Part shown: positions 1 to 6,176 of the stretch, piece by piece
Layout of the letters: the number at the start of each line of letters is the position of its first letter
Position numbering within the stretch: position 1 is the stretch's first letter
Assembly (NCBI GenBank): GCA_021154065.1
Contig: JAJKJG010000291.1
Location: 1 to 6,239, forward strand
Direction of reading: 5' to 3'
DNA: 6,239 nt
DNA from: Methylobacterium sp.
Lineage (GTDB): Bacteria > Pseudomonadota > Alphaproteobacteria > Rhizobiales > Beijerinckiaceae
The notes under the pieces: generated by a model
The model's database searches: none
Seen by the model: the letters and a program-made list of their open reading frames with translations, nothing else
What the model was told of the DNA's origin: nothing
Position numbers and translations under genes: made by a program

Positions 1-176
1 GCGAGGTCGGTCGCGTAGACGAGGAGGCGCGTGTCGAAGGCGCGCTCGGTGGTGTCGCGGTAGAGGGCCGAGAGGATCAGCCCCGCGGTGAGGAGGATGA
101 GCAGGCTCCAGAACAGCGCTGAGGCCGCAAGGCGGATCGCGATCGATCGGCCCGCGAGGACCCGCGCGGCAGGCAT
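1..176 (-). CDS. Sensor histidine kinase, N-terminal part (runs off left edge)
   Basis: These are the first 58 codons of a membrane sensor kinase, the likely partner of the response regulator just upstream. The ATG at 176-174 lies 3 nt after the regulator's TAG, so translation is probably coupled. The visible protein has a short basic N-terminus (R5, R10, R15), then one hydrophobic helix at about residues 16-38 (ASALFWSLLILLTAGLIL). A charged stretch with TTERAFDTRL follows, typical of the start of the periplasmic sensor region of PhoQ-like and related kinases. The HAMP, dimerisation (H-box) and ATPase domains would lie beyond the window, so the kinase assignment rests on this N-terminus and on the operon position. 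The signal it senses cannot be inferred. The N-terminal topology and pairing are fairly secure; the subfamily is not. Confidence 0.8.
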   Translation of the reverse strand, partial: MPAARVLAGRSIAIRLAASALFWSLLILLTAGLILSALYRDTTERAFDTRLLVYATDL

Positions 177-179
177 GGG

Positions 180-845
180 CTACTCCCTGGCGGGCTCGAT
201 CAGGTAGCCGAGTCCCCTCACCGTCTGGATCAAATCGACCCCGAGCTTCTTTCGCAAGCGCCCGACGAACACTTCGATGGTGTTCGAATCGCGGTCGAAA
301 TCCTGGTCGTAGAGGTGCTCCGTGAGCTCGGCCCGCGAGACGATTCGGCCGGCATGGTGCATGAGGTAGGAGAGCAGCCGGTACTCGTGCGAGGTGAGCT
401 TCACCGGATTGTCCCCGACCGCGACGCGGCCGGAGCGCGTGTCGAGGCGAACGGCGCCGCAGACGATCTCGCTCGAGGCATGCCCGGTCGATCGTCGCAG
501 GACGGCGCGGATGCGGGCGAGAAGCTCCTCCATGTGGAAGGGCTTCGTCACATAATCGTCGGCGCCGGAGTCGAAGCCCTGGACCTTGTCGCTCCAGCGG
601 TCGCGGGCCGTCAGGATGATGACCGGCGCCTTGACGCCGGCGCGCCGCCAGCCGTTGAGCACGGCGACCCCGTCGACCTTCGGCAGGCCGAGATCGAGGA
701 TGATTGCATCATACGGCTCGGTCTCGCCGAGGAAGCCGCCGTCCTCGCCGTCGAACGCCTTGTCGACGGCGTAGCCCGCATGCTCGAGGGCGGTGACGAT
801 CTGGCGATTGAGGTTTTTGTCGTCCTCGACGACGAGAAGACGCAC
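180..845 (-). CDS. OmpR/PhoB-family response regulator
   Basis: This is a 221-residue two-component transcription factor of normal family length. The receiver domain covers about residues 1-115. It has the acidic pair D8/D9, the phospho-acceptor D51 in ILDLGLP, the switch residues T79 and Y98, and the conserved K101 in the TKPF motif. After a short linker, a winged-helix DNA-binding domain covers about 127-218, with the typical LTSHEYRLLSYL, SNTIEVFVGRLRKKL and TVRGLGYLI segments. The start is a GTG at 845-843, preceded on the minus strand by GAGGACGG as a ribosome-binding site. The gene follows the PepSY-like gene by 15 nt and precedes the kinase by 3 nt, so it is the middle gene of a three-gene operon. 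All key residues are present, so it should be phosphorylatable. It resembles the PhoP/QseB/TctD-like group, but the exact orthologue and regulon cannot be named. Confidence 0.96.
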   Translation of the reverse strand: MRLLVVEDDKNLNRQIVTALEHAGYAVDKAFDGEDGGFLGETEPYDAIILDLGLPKVDGVAVLNGWRRAGVKAPVIILTARDRWSDKVQGFDSGADDYVTKPFHMEELLARIRAVLRRSTGHASSEIVCGAVRLDTRSGRVAVGDNPVKLTSHEYRLLSYLMHHAGRIVSRAELTEHLYDQDFDRDSNTIEVFVGRLRKKLGVDLIQTVRGLGYLIEPARE

Positions 846-860
846 GCGATCCGTCCTCAG

Positions 861-1172
861 CTATTGCACGGTTTTGACCTTGCCGGAGGTCGCGTCGATC
901 GTGACGTACACGAAACGGCCGTCCCGGCGAAGAGCCATGATGATGTAGAGAAGATTCGTCTCGACCCGGCACAGATTGGCCCGGACGATCTCCGCCCCGG
1001 GAACCGCCCGCCGGGCCGTGACGACGGCCATCGCCGGCGCCACGACCTTGTTGTCGGCGACCGTCTCCCGCATTTCGCCCGGTTCGAGGCAGTCGAGCGC
1101 CCCGGCAACGCCCTCGGCGCGCGCAACGCCGAGGCACCCGAGGAGGGCTGCTCCGATCCATAACGAACGCAT
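861..1172 (-). CDS. Small secreted PepSY-like domain protein
   Basis: This is a 103-residue protein with an N-terminal signal peptide: R2, a hydrophobic core at about 4-17, and a likely cut after ARA at residue 19. The C-terminal part (about 57-103) has the PepSY pattern: VPGAEIVRA, then an aromatic strand (LLYIIMALRRDGRFVYVTIDA) and the closing D-A-x-x-G-K-V turn. The mature protein has two cysteines (C28, C68) that could form a disulfide. PepSY domains are typically periplasmic, and such genes often sit beside two-component systems, where they are thought to modulate the sensor or envelope proteases. That role here is inferred from context. LLGC at 10-13 resembles a weak lipobox, so a lipoprotein is possible, but a cleaved signal peptide fits better. 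The ATG at 1172-1170 has only a distant AAAGG as a ribosome-binding site. First gene of the operon. Confidence 0.78.
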   Translation of the reverse strand: MRSLWIGAALLGCLGVARAEGVAGALDCLEPGEMRETVADNKVVAPAMAVVTARRAVPGAEIVRANLCRVETNLLYIIMALRRDGRFVYVTIDATSGKVKTVQ

Positions 1173-1195
1173 GCCGGGACGCTGCCTTTCGGGGA

Positions 1196-1211
1196 CTGAA
1201 TGCCGCCTGAA
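1196..1211 (-). promoter_or_regulatory. Candidate direct-repeat operator for the PepSY-regulator-kinase operon
   Basis: The plus strand reads ctgaa-tgccgc-ctgaa; on the minus strand this is TTCAG-N6-TTCAG. The two copies are spaced 11 bp start to start, one helical turn, which is the arrangement bound by dimers of OmpR/PhoB-family regulators. The site lies 24-39 bp upstream of the PepSY-like start codon, in the short gap after the holin-like stop. It is therefore a plausible autoregulatory site for the regulator encoded two genes downstream. I see no good -10 element, and short repeats can arise by chance. Confidence 0.3.
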
Positions 1212-1238
1212 CGCGGCGCTTCGGTCGCTCGCGCTTGG

Positions 1239-1448
1239 CTATCCGATCAACCGCCGGGTGGCGGCAATGCGGAACACGGTCGAGCCGATGAAGCTTGCCG
1301 CGGCGACGAGCTGGGCTGCCGATTCGGCAACCCTGTTCACGTCGAGATCGCCAGTGTCGATCCCGGCGAGGGTGAGGCCGACAGAGACGAGGCCGACGAG
1401 GTTCGCCCAAACGGTGCGGCTCGCGAGGATGGATTTGACGTCGTTCAT
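1239..1448 (-). CDS. Holin-like two-helix membrane protein from an internal start
   Basis: The last 69 codons of the endolysin frame can be read as an independent gene. The ATG at 1448-1446 begins MNDVKSILASRTVWANLVG, a typical start for small phage/GTA holin-family proteins: a short amphipathic head, then two hydrophobic segments (about residues 14-29 and 44-61 of the short form) and a basic C-terminus (RIAATRRLIG). An AGAAAGGA Shine-Dalgarno sits 6 nt upstream, stronger than the one before the full-length gene. Holins form membrane lesions that let the endolysin reach the wall. Whether the short form, the fusion, or both are made cannot be told from sequence alone. The segment could also serve only to anchor the endolysin. 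Confidence 0.5.
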   Translation of the reverse strand: MNDVKSILASRTVWANLVGLVSVGLTLAGIDTGDLDVNRVAESAAQLVAAASFIGSTVFRIAATRRLIG

Positions 1449-2039
1449 GATGAGTCCTTTCTGAGGTGGGATTGGAACGGGGGTAGGCCTGGGCGTGGGG
1501 CGGGGAGCCTGCGGCGCGGTGGCTTCGGCCGCGAGAGCGAGGGCCTCCCGCTCGACCGCCGCGACGCGCGCCTGCCAGCCGCGACCGAAGGTCGGCCACG
1601 TCGAGAGGCGCTTGAGGAAGGCGAGACGCTCGCGCTGAAGCGCGCGGATGGTCTGCCGCGCCTCCGCGCGCTGCGCAGCCGCGACCGTTGCCGGCCCGAT
1701 GACGCCATCCTCGGCGACCGCGAGGACGCGTTGCAGGAGCCTCGCCGCGCGCCCTGGGCCGGAGTTCACCGCGAGGTCGAAGACGGCGTGGTCGAGACCC
1801 GCCGGCAGGTCGTCGCCGCGAGCCGGGTTCCAGAAGAAGCGGCGGTAGATCGCGGCGGCTTCGGCCCTTGTCAGCGCAGCGACATCGGCGGGGGAGACCG
1901 GATGCCCGCGCGCCAGCGCCAGCGTCGCGGCGGTGATCCCGAGATTGGTGGCGCCGCCCGGATCGGCGGGGTGGTTCACGTACCCGCCCTCGTGCTTGAG
2001 GACGTGCGCGAGCGACGGCTCGAAGCTGTTCGCAGCCAT
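1239..2039 (-). CDS. GH108 endolysin (muramidase) fused in frame to a holin-like membrane segment
   Basis: This is a 266-residue lysis protein. Residues about 7-85 are a glycoside hydrolase 108 domain with the signature HEGGYVNHPADPGGATNLGIT; E17 in this motif is the expected catalytic glutamate for cleaving peptidoglycan glycan strands. Residues about 85-165 match the peptidoglycan-binding domain that normally follows in this family (AVFDLAVNSGPGRAARLLQ, then EDGVIGPAT). A proline-rich linker at about 174-192 (APQAPRPTPRPTPVPIPP) leads to a holin-like tail from M198 with two hydrophobic helices, about 211-226 and 241-258. No secretion signal is seen at the N-terminus. The ATG at 2039-2037 has AGGA 8 nt upstream. 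The gene follows the tail-fibre gene by 83 nt, the usual place for lysis genes at the end of a GTA or prophage tail cluster. GH108 proteins usually end near residue 180-200, so the tail is an added module. Confidence 0.9.
   Translation of the reverse strand: MAANSFEPSLAHVLKHEGGYVNHPADPGGATNLGITAATLALARGHPVSPADVAALTRAEAAAIYRRFFWNPARGDDLPAGLDHAVFDLAVNSGPGRAARLLQRVLAVAEDGVIGPATVAAAQRAEARQTIRALQRERLAFLKRLSTWPTFGRGWQARVAAVEREALALAAEATAPQAPRPTPRPTPVPIPPQKGLIMNDVKSILASRTVWANLVGLVSVGLTLAGIDTGDLDVNRVAESAAQLVAAASFIGSTVFRIAATRRLIG
1455..1462 (-). promoter_or_regulatory. Internal ribosome-binding site for the holin-like start
   Basis: On the minus strand this reads AGAAAGGA, 6 nt before the internal ATG at 1448-1446. 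It falls inside the endolysin frame at the linker/holin boundary (residues about 193-196, PQKG). The match and spacing are near-ideal, in a GC-rich context where such purine runs are uncommon, and this supports the internal start. Confidence 0.55.
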
Positions 2040-2122
2040 GAGATGATCCTGTGCTGGGGTGATGTCGGAGAGTCCGCGAAGCGCGAGCCGAAGCCGGCCG
2101 CGCCGGCGCTACCGGAAGGGCT

Positions 2123-4033
2123 TCAGAACCCGGCCTTGCGGCGGATGGCGAGACCGAGGAGGGAGTAGAACTGCTCGAGGCGCAGGCCGTAGACGAACTC
2201 GCCGGTGACCGGCTCGAAGGTCTCGTAGGTCTCCTCGACCTCCTCGGTGACCGGGATTTCGGCCGTCAGCGGCTCGAATGCGGGCCCGGTATCGTGGCTG
2301 GAATCGGCCCCCGCGACGGGCATGCTACGCATCACCGGGGCGCCGTTCTCGTCCTCGACGGTCACCTTACGCGTGACGGCCCGCTCCTCAGCGATGGCCT
2401 TGAGAATCGCGCGGCCGCCCTCGATCACGACCTTCTCGATCCTGACGATCTCCGGCGCGACGGGCCTCGTCACGATCCGCGTCTTGGCGACGCGGGCGAG
2501 CTTCGGGTCCTTGCAGAACAGCGCGAAGCGCTCGGGGTCGAGCCCCTTCGCCAGGATGGCGTCGCGCACGTCCTGCGCCGTCGGCCCGAAGTGGATGCGC
2601 GCCTGGTCGGGCCCTTTCCGCGCTACGCTGTCGAGCCACTGATAGGCACCGATCGGCACCGCCAGAATGGCATCGAGGAGCGCCTCCGGCACGGCGGCGA
2701 GGGCGGTCTTCTCGCGTGGGTCCGAGGTGTTGATGGTCGCGGTGGCGGCATAGAGCTGCGACCAGCGCAAGGACGCCGAGCCCAGCGTATAGGTGTTGTC
2801 GGCGCCGGGGCTTACCACGCCAGCGACTTGCAGGCTGCCCGTGACGGTCGCGACGGTGTTGCCGCCGCCGATGCCGCACAAATTGAGGGCCGCGCCTTGC
2901 AGATAGCCGGTCGTGCCGTCGTTCACGAAGCGCAGACGGACGGTCGAACCGGGGCCCCACACGTTCAGCTCGGCCCCGTTGTTCACGCTGAGCGCCGAGG
3001 TGAACGTGCCGCTCGTCGCGGAGAGCGCGGCCGTCGAGACCGCGCCCGAAAAGGAGCCCGCCGTGGCGCCGGTGAGGGCGCCGCCGACATTCACCCCGGC
3101 AAAGGTCGCGGCGGCGTTGTAGACCTCGAGCTGTTGGGTGGCGCCGTTCGTGCGCACGAACCAGCCCGCCGTCGTCGACCACAGATCGCCGTTGACCGGC
3201 GCTGTCGGCGCTACGCCATGCGGCAGGCGGAGCCCGGCGCCGCTTGCGGCGCTGGCTGCGGTGACGGTGGGAGCGCCGAACGTCGCAGCGCCGGTCGCGG
3301 CAGCGAACACCAGCGCCTCGATCCAAGCCGCACCGTCCGCCGAGACCTTGACGTGGAGGTTGTCGTCGCCGGTGAGCCCGAGCTCCGCCCGGCCCGAGAA
3401 GTTCGTCTGGAACAGATGAGAGGCGGTCTTCGCCGCGCTTTCCTTCGAGATCTTGACCTGGATGTTTCCGGTGCCGCCCTCGGCGACTGTTTTCGCGGCG
3501 TGCAGCTCGTTGTTGAGCTTGGCGCTGAACGGGTTCGTCGCGTCCGCGGCCGTGCCGATGCCGAGAAGCGTCAGGTTCTGCAGGTTGGTTATGGCGACGA
3601 CGCCGGGCGCCCAGGCGGTGCCGTTGAAGTGATAAAGCTGCAGCTCGTCGACGACGAAGGCGATCCAGCCGGCTTGCGGCGGGTAGAAGCGCCACACGCC
3701 GTCCTGCCGCGCCGCGACCTGGCCGGTCTTGCCGGTCCACGCCCCGGTCGCCGCGCCGGCGACGATATAGCGGTCGCCCTCCGCCGGCGAGGCGGGCGGC
3801 GCCGCGAGGTCCTTGTCCTTCACGGCGCAGTGAAGGAGCGTGTCGACGGCGAAGAGCGCCTCGTTATGCGTGACGTGCTTCTGCGCCTGCGCCGCCGCGA
3901 TCAGCGGCAGCGCGAGACAGGATCGCTTCGAGGGCGCGGAGCTGGATGAGATCGTCGCGGCTGCCGCCCGAGAACGGCGGGATCGCCGATTCCGACGACT
4001 TCGGATCGGGAAAGACGTTCGGCGCGTTGGCAC
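2123..4033 (-). CDS. DUF2793 tail-fibre protein with C-terminal S74-type chaperone domain; native start lost
   Basis: This is a phage/GTA tail-fibre-type protein. The frame opens at a GTG (4033-4031) and could encode 636 residues, but residues 1-39 are an arginine/serine-rich misreading of the preceding gene. Family-like sequence begins at about residue 40 (position ~3916) with LALPLIAAAQAQKHVTHNEAL, the normal N-terminus of DUF2793 proteins, which runs to about 145. Residues 146-430 are a fibre shaft, including a Ser/Thr/Ala/Gly-rich stretch at 317-350. The C-terminal domain starts near 420 (TYTLGSASLRWSQLY) and has the S74 hallmark TSDPREK, with S437 and K442 as the likely cleavage dyad, and HFGPTAQDV at 481-489. 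Residues about 507-610 form a Glu/Val-rich insertion before the closing helix YGLRLEQFYSLLGLAIRRK. S74 domains help fibres trimerise and then cut themselves off. No alternative start codon exists between 4033 and the DUF2793 domain, so expression is doubtful. Confidence 0.83.
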   Translation of the reverse strand: MPTRRTSFPIRSRRNRRSRRSRAAAATISSSSAPSKRSCLALPLIAAAQAQKHVTHNEALFAVDTLLHCAVKDKDLAAPPASPAEGDRYIVAGAATGAWTGKTGQVAARQDGVWRFYPPQAGWIAFVVDELQLYHFNGTAWAPGVVAITNLQNLTLLGIGTAADATNPFSAKLNNELHAAKTVAEGGTGNIQVKISKESAAKTASHLFQTNFSGRAELGLTGDDNLHVKVSADGAAWIEALVFAAATGAATFGAPTVTAASAASGAGLRLPHGVAPTAPVNGDLWSTTAGWFVRTNGATQQLEVYNAAATFAGVNVGGALTGATAGSFSGAVSTAALSATSGTFTSALSVNNGAELNVWGPGSTVRLRFVNDGTTGYLQGAALNLCGIGGGNTVATVTGSLQVAGVVSPGADNTYTLGSASLRWSQLYAATATINTSDPREKTALAAVPEALLDAILAVPIGAYQWLDSVARKGPDQARIHFGPTAQDVRDAILAKGLDPERFALFCKDPKLARVAKTRIVTRPVAPEIVRIEKVVIEGGRAILKAIAEERAVTRKVTVEDENGAPVMRSMPVAGADSSHDTGPAFEPLTAEIPVTEEVEETYETFEPVTGEFVYGLRLEQFYSLLGLAIRRKAGF

Positions 4034-4151
4034 CCTTGTCGACCGCCGGAACGCCGATCTCGGTCAGCCAGATCGGCTTCGCGCGCGGCGACCACGCGGT
4101 CGCGGCCGTCTCGAGCCCGCCGACCCGCTCGATATGCGGCTCGACCACCAC
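3864..4151 (-). pseudogene. Out-of-frame remainder of the megatron TIM-barrel domain, cut off by a deletion
   Basis: This frame continues the TIM-barrel of the upstream megatron gene after a one-base shift. From about 4139 it reads PHIERVGGLETAATAW, then KPIWLTEIGVPAVDKGANAPN, DPKSSESAIPPFSGG and RDDLIQLRALEAIL, all characteristic of the GTA TIM-barrel domain. Family similarity stops near 3916. From there the frame runs out of phase through the DUF2793 sequence to a TAA at 3866-3864. The GTG at 4151 is just where the frame opens, not a plausible start. The expected C-terminal half of the megatron protein, roughly 600 residues, is absent. The homology was recognised by eye, not by a search. 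Confidence 0.8.
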
Positions 4152-6004
4152 CCGACCAGGTCCTTGGCCCGGAACACCCAGGGCTTGGCGTAGGCGCCGT
4201 CGGCGATCGGCGTGCGTGTCTGCGCGCGCCGATCGGCCGCGCTCGCGTAGTACCAGTCGAAGGCCTCCCCGCCGGCGACGCGGGCGCGCAGGTAGTCGAG
4301 GTCATAGGGGCTGCGCGCCTCGGCAAGGTCGGCGTGGTCCGCGCCGTCTCGCCAATCGGCGATCGGCGGGTAGAAATCGATACCGACCGCGTCGATCGCC
4401 GCGTGCGACCACAGCGGATCGAGCGGGAAGCGCGCCTCGGCGCCGCTGTCGCGCACATGGGCGCCGTATTCGGTCCAATCGGCCGCGTAGGCGATCTTCG
4501 TCGCGGGGCCGAGCACGGCGCGCACGTCGGCGGCGAGCGCGCAGAGCTGCGCGACCGCCGGATAGACACCGGCTGCGGAGCGCACGCGCGTCAGCCCCAC
4601 GAGCTCGCTGCCGATGATGAAGTCGTCGACCCCGCCGGCGGCCTGCGCGAGATGCGCGTAGTGCAGGATGTGCCGGCGGAAGCTCCACTCGCCGGGGCCG
4701 GAATACGAAACCGCCCCGCTCGCGACCGCGAAGTCGCCGGCCGCCGCCGTGCCGAAGAACGCCTCGATCTGCGTCGCCGCGGCAGCGCTCGCGTCGACCG
4801 TGCCGACGCGCCCGGGCGCCGGGTCGCAGGTGATGCGCCCGCGCCAGGGATAGGCCGGCTGGCCCCGCGCGCCCGTCCAGGGATCCGGCAGCGCGTTGTC
4901 TCCCGCGATGTCCATCATCACGAAGGGATACAGGACCACCTCGAGGCCGCGGTCCTTCAGGTGCCGGATCAGCCGCGCCACGCTCGCGTCCGACGGGGTG
5001 CCCCCATAAGCCGCGGCCCCGCCGGCCTGCGAGACGATGCGGGCGCTCGCCCGCGTCAGTCCCGCGGCCGACCACTCGGCGCCCTGCGTGACCTTGACGG
5101 CGCTCTCGACGCGGCGCGCGATCGTGCAATGGCCGGCGCGCAGATCGTCGCCGAACCAGCTCACGACAAGCGACACGCGCCTGAGGTTCGGGCACAGCGC
5201 CTGCAGCGCGTCGAGCGACGCGACCACGTCGGCTACGGCCGTGAGCTGATGCCGGTTCTCGGGCCGCGTCACGCCGAAGCCGAAGGCTTGCATGACGGGC
5301 GAGGTCTCGTAGCCGAACTCGCTCGCGCCCGGGATCAGGCACACGGCGCGGATCATCGCGGCCAGGCCGTCGACCGGGCGAGCGACCTCGAAGGAGAACT
5401 GCGGCACGCGGTTGCCGAAGCTCTCCAGCGGCAGGCGCTCGAAGACCACATAGGCGAGGCCGCGATAGGCGGGCGCGTTGTCGGCGCCCTCCTTCGCGAC
5501 GATGAGCGGGTCCGGCGGCTGCGTCTCGTCGCCGCGATGGACGCGCACCACGAGCCTCGTCAGGTCGAGCTCGCGCCCATCCGCCCAGACCCGCCGCACG
5601 AAACCGATCGGGCCCTCGCACAGGCCGATCGCCAGGTTGGCGAAATAAGCATAGGTGGTGCGCACGGTCTTGCCGCTGCCGCCGACGCTCTTGCCGCCAC
5701 GACCGCCCGAGCGCTCGACCGTCGTCGTCGCGACCTCCTCGAACCGCGTCGCCCAGATCAGCTGCCCGCCGATGCGGGCGCGGCCGTAGACGCGCGGGAT
5801 CGCCGCGCCCTCGCTCGAGGCGAGTCCGTCGAGCTCGGTCAGCCGCGGCCCTTCGACGAAGCGCGGGCTGTCGCCGCCGACGAGCGCGCGGTCGACGAGC
5901 GCGCCCGCCGCAGCGCCGAGCACGCGGCCGACGGCGCCGCCGATCGGCCCGCCGAGCGCGCTGCCGGCAGCCGAGCCGACGGTGGAGAGGAGGAGAGTGG
6001 CCAT
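4064..6004 (-). CDS. GTA-type megatron tail/baseplate protein, truncated by frameshift
   Basis: This resembles the product of Rhodobacter capsulatus GTA gene 15, the large (~1300-residue) hub/baseplate protein at the tail tip, whose relatives occur in siphophage-like prophages. The frame gives 646 residues. Residues 8-40 form a glycine-zipper-like hydrophobic N-terminus (GSALGGPIGGAVGRVLG). Residues about 45-240 hold the conserved tail-assembly region (IPRVYGRARIGGQLIWATRF; YFANLAIGLCEGPIG; VRRVWADGRELDL). The TIM-barrel domain starts near 435 (GEWSFRRHILHYAHLA, IIGSELVGLTRVR, IAYAADWTEYG, VGIDFYPPIADWRDG). Similarity ends at W620-S621 (4144-4142). The last 25 residues are an Arg/Ser-rich misread tail, while the true continuation lies in another frame. 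The ATG at 6004-6002 has a weak GGGAA upstream. The product lacks the end of the barrel and the whole C-terminal half, so it is very probably non-functional, unless the missing base is a sequencing error. Confidence 0.88.
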   Translation of the reverse strand: MATLLLSTVGSAAGSALGGPIGGAVGRVLGAAAGALVDRALVGGDSPRFVEGPRLTELDGLASSEGAAIPRVYGRARIGGQLIWATRFEEVATTTVERSGGRGGKSVGGSGKTVRTTYAYFANLAIGLCEGPIGFVRRVWADGRELDLTRLVVRVHRGDETQPPDPLIVAKEGADNAPAYRGLAYVVFERLPLESFGNRVPQFSFEVARPVDGLAAMIRAVCLIPGASEFGYETSPVMQAFGFGVTRPENRHQLTAVADVVASLDALQALCPNLRRVSLVVSWFGDDLRAGHCTIARRVESAVKVTQGAEWSAAGLTRASARIVSQAGGAAAYGGTPSDASVARLIRHLKDRGLEVVLYPFVMMDIAGDNALPDPWTGARGQPAYPWRGRITCDPAPGRVGTVDASAAAATQIEAFFGTAAAGDFAVASGAVSYSGPGEWSFRRHILHYAHLAQAAGGVDDFIIGSELVGLTRVRSAAGVYPAVAQLCALAADVRAVLGPATKIAYAADWTEYGAHVRDSGAEARFPLDPLWSHAAIDAVGIDFYPPIADWRDGADHADLAEARSPYDLDYLRARVAGGEAFDWYYASAADRRAQTRTPIADGAYAKPWVFRAKDLVGWWSSRISSGSAGSRRPRPRGRRARSRSG

Positions 6005-6028
6005 GGATTTTTCCCGCGAGCGTGCGTC

Positions 6029-6154
6029 ACCTCTCCCGAGGGAGAGATCGAGACGACGGAAGAGCCGGCGTCCGGGTGAGGGATTGCGGTCTATCCGGAG
6101 AGGGCGCTCCCCTCACCCGGTCCGCTCCGCGGACTCGACCTCTCCCTCCGGAGA
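6029..6154. repeat. REP-like palindromic intergenic repeat cluster
   Basis: Several inverted repeats are nested here. CTCTCC (6031-6036) pairs with GGAGAG (6041-6046) around a CGAG loop. An 11-bp pair, CCGGGTGAGGG (6072-6082) and CCCTCACCCGG (6110-6120), is separated by 27 bp. GTCCGC (6120-6125) pairs with GCGGAC (6129-6134). TCTCC (6141-6145) pairs with GGAGA (6150-6154). The combination CCCTCACCCGG - small hairpin - GACCTCTCCC is, from memory, a common dispersed palindrome between genes in Hyphomicrobiales. Such elements can stabilise mRNA ends or act as weak terminators. The copy number in this genome cannot be seen from one window. Confidence 0.65.
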
Positions 6155-6176
6155 CCTCTGCAAAAGGCGGTAGCGG

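Noticed and set aside
315..2168. Plus-strand frames of 282 codons (315-1163) and 322 codons (1200-2168)
   Set aside because: Both lie opposite the regulator, PepSY-like and endolysin genes, which have clear conserved motifs. The plus-strand products resemble no known family.
2388..3740. A 450-codon minus-strand frame overlapping the DUF2793 gene
   Set aside because: It is an Arg-rich out-of-frame reading of the fibre gene with no domain. The real frame shows DUF2793 and S74 signatures throughout.
2294..3949. A 551-codon open frame on the plus strand opposite the DUF2793 gene
   Set aside because: It has the same low-complexity Arg/Gly/Asp composition and no motif. It is a compositional shadow of the tail-fibre gene.
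3901..4033. Residues 1-39 of the DUF2793 frame as a genuine N-terminal extension
   Set aside because: The same DNA encodes conserved TIM-barrel motifs in another frame, and the extension is Arg/Ser-rich like other misread frames here. It is leftover megatron sequence.
4334..6079. A 581-codon open frame on the plus strand opposite the megatron gene
   Set aside because: It is rich in Arg/Ala/Asp/Gly/His with no recognisable domain, and lies exactly opposite a well-supported gene. Long antisense frames are expected from high-GC third-position bias.
6029..6154. A CRISPR array or tRNA in the palindromic region
   Set aside because: The repeats are inverted rather than regularly spaced direct repeats, there are no spacers of even length, and no cloverleaf can be drawn.
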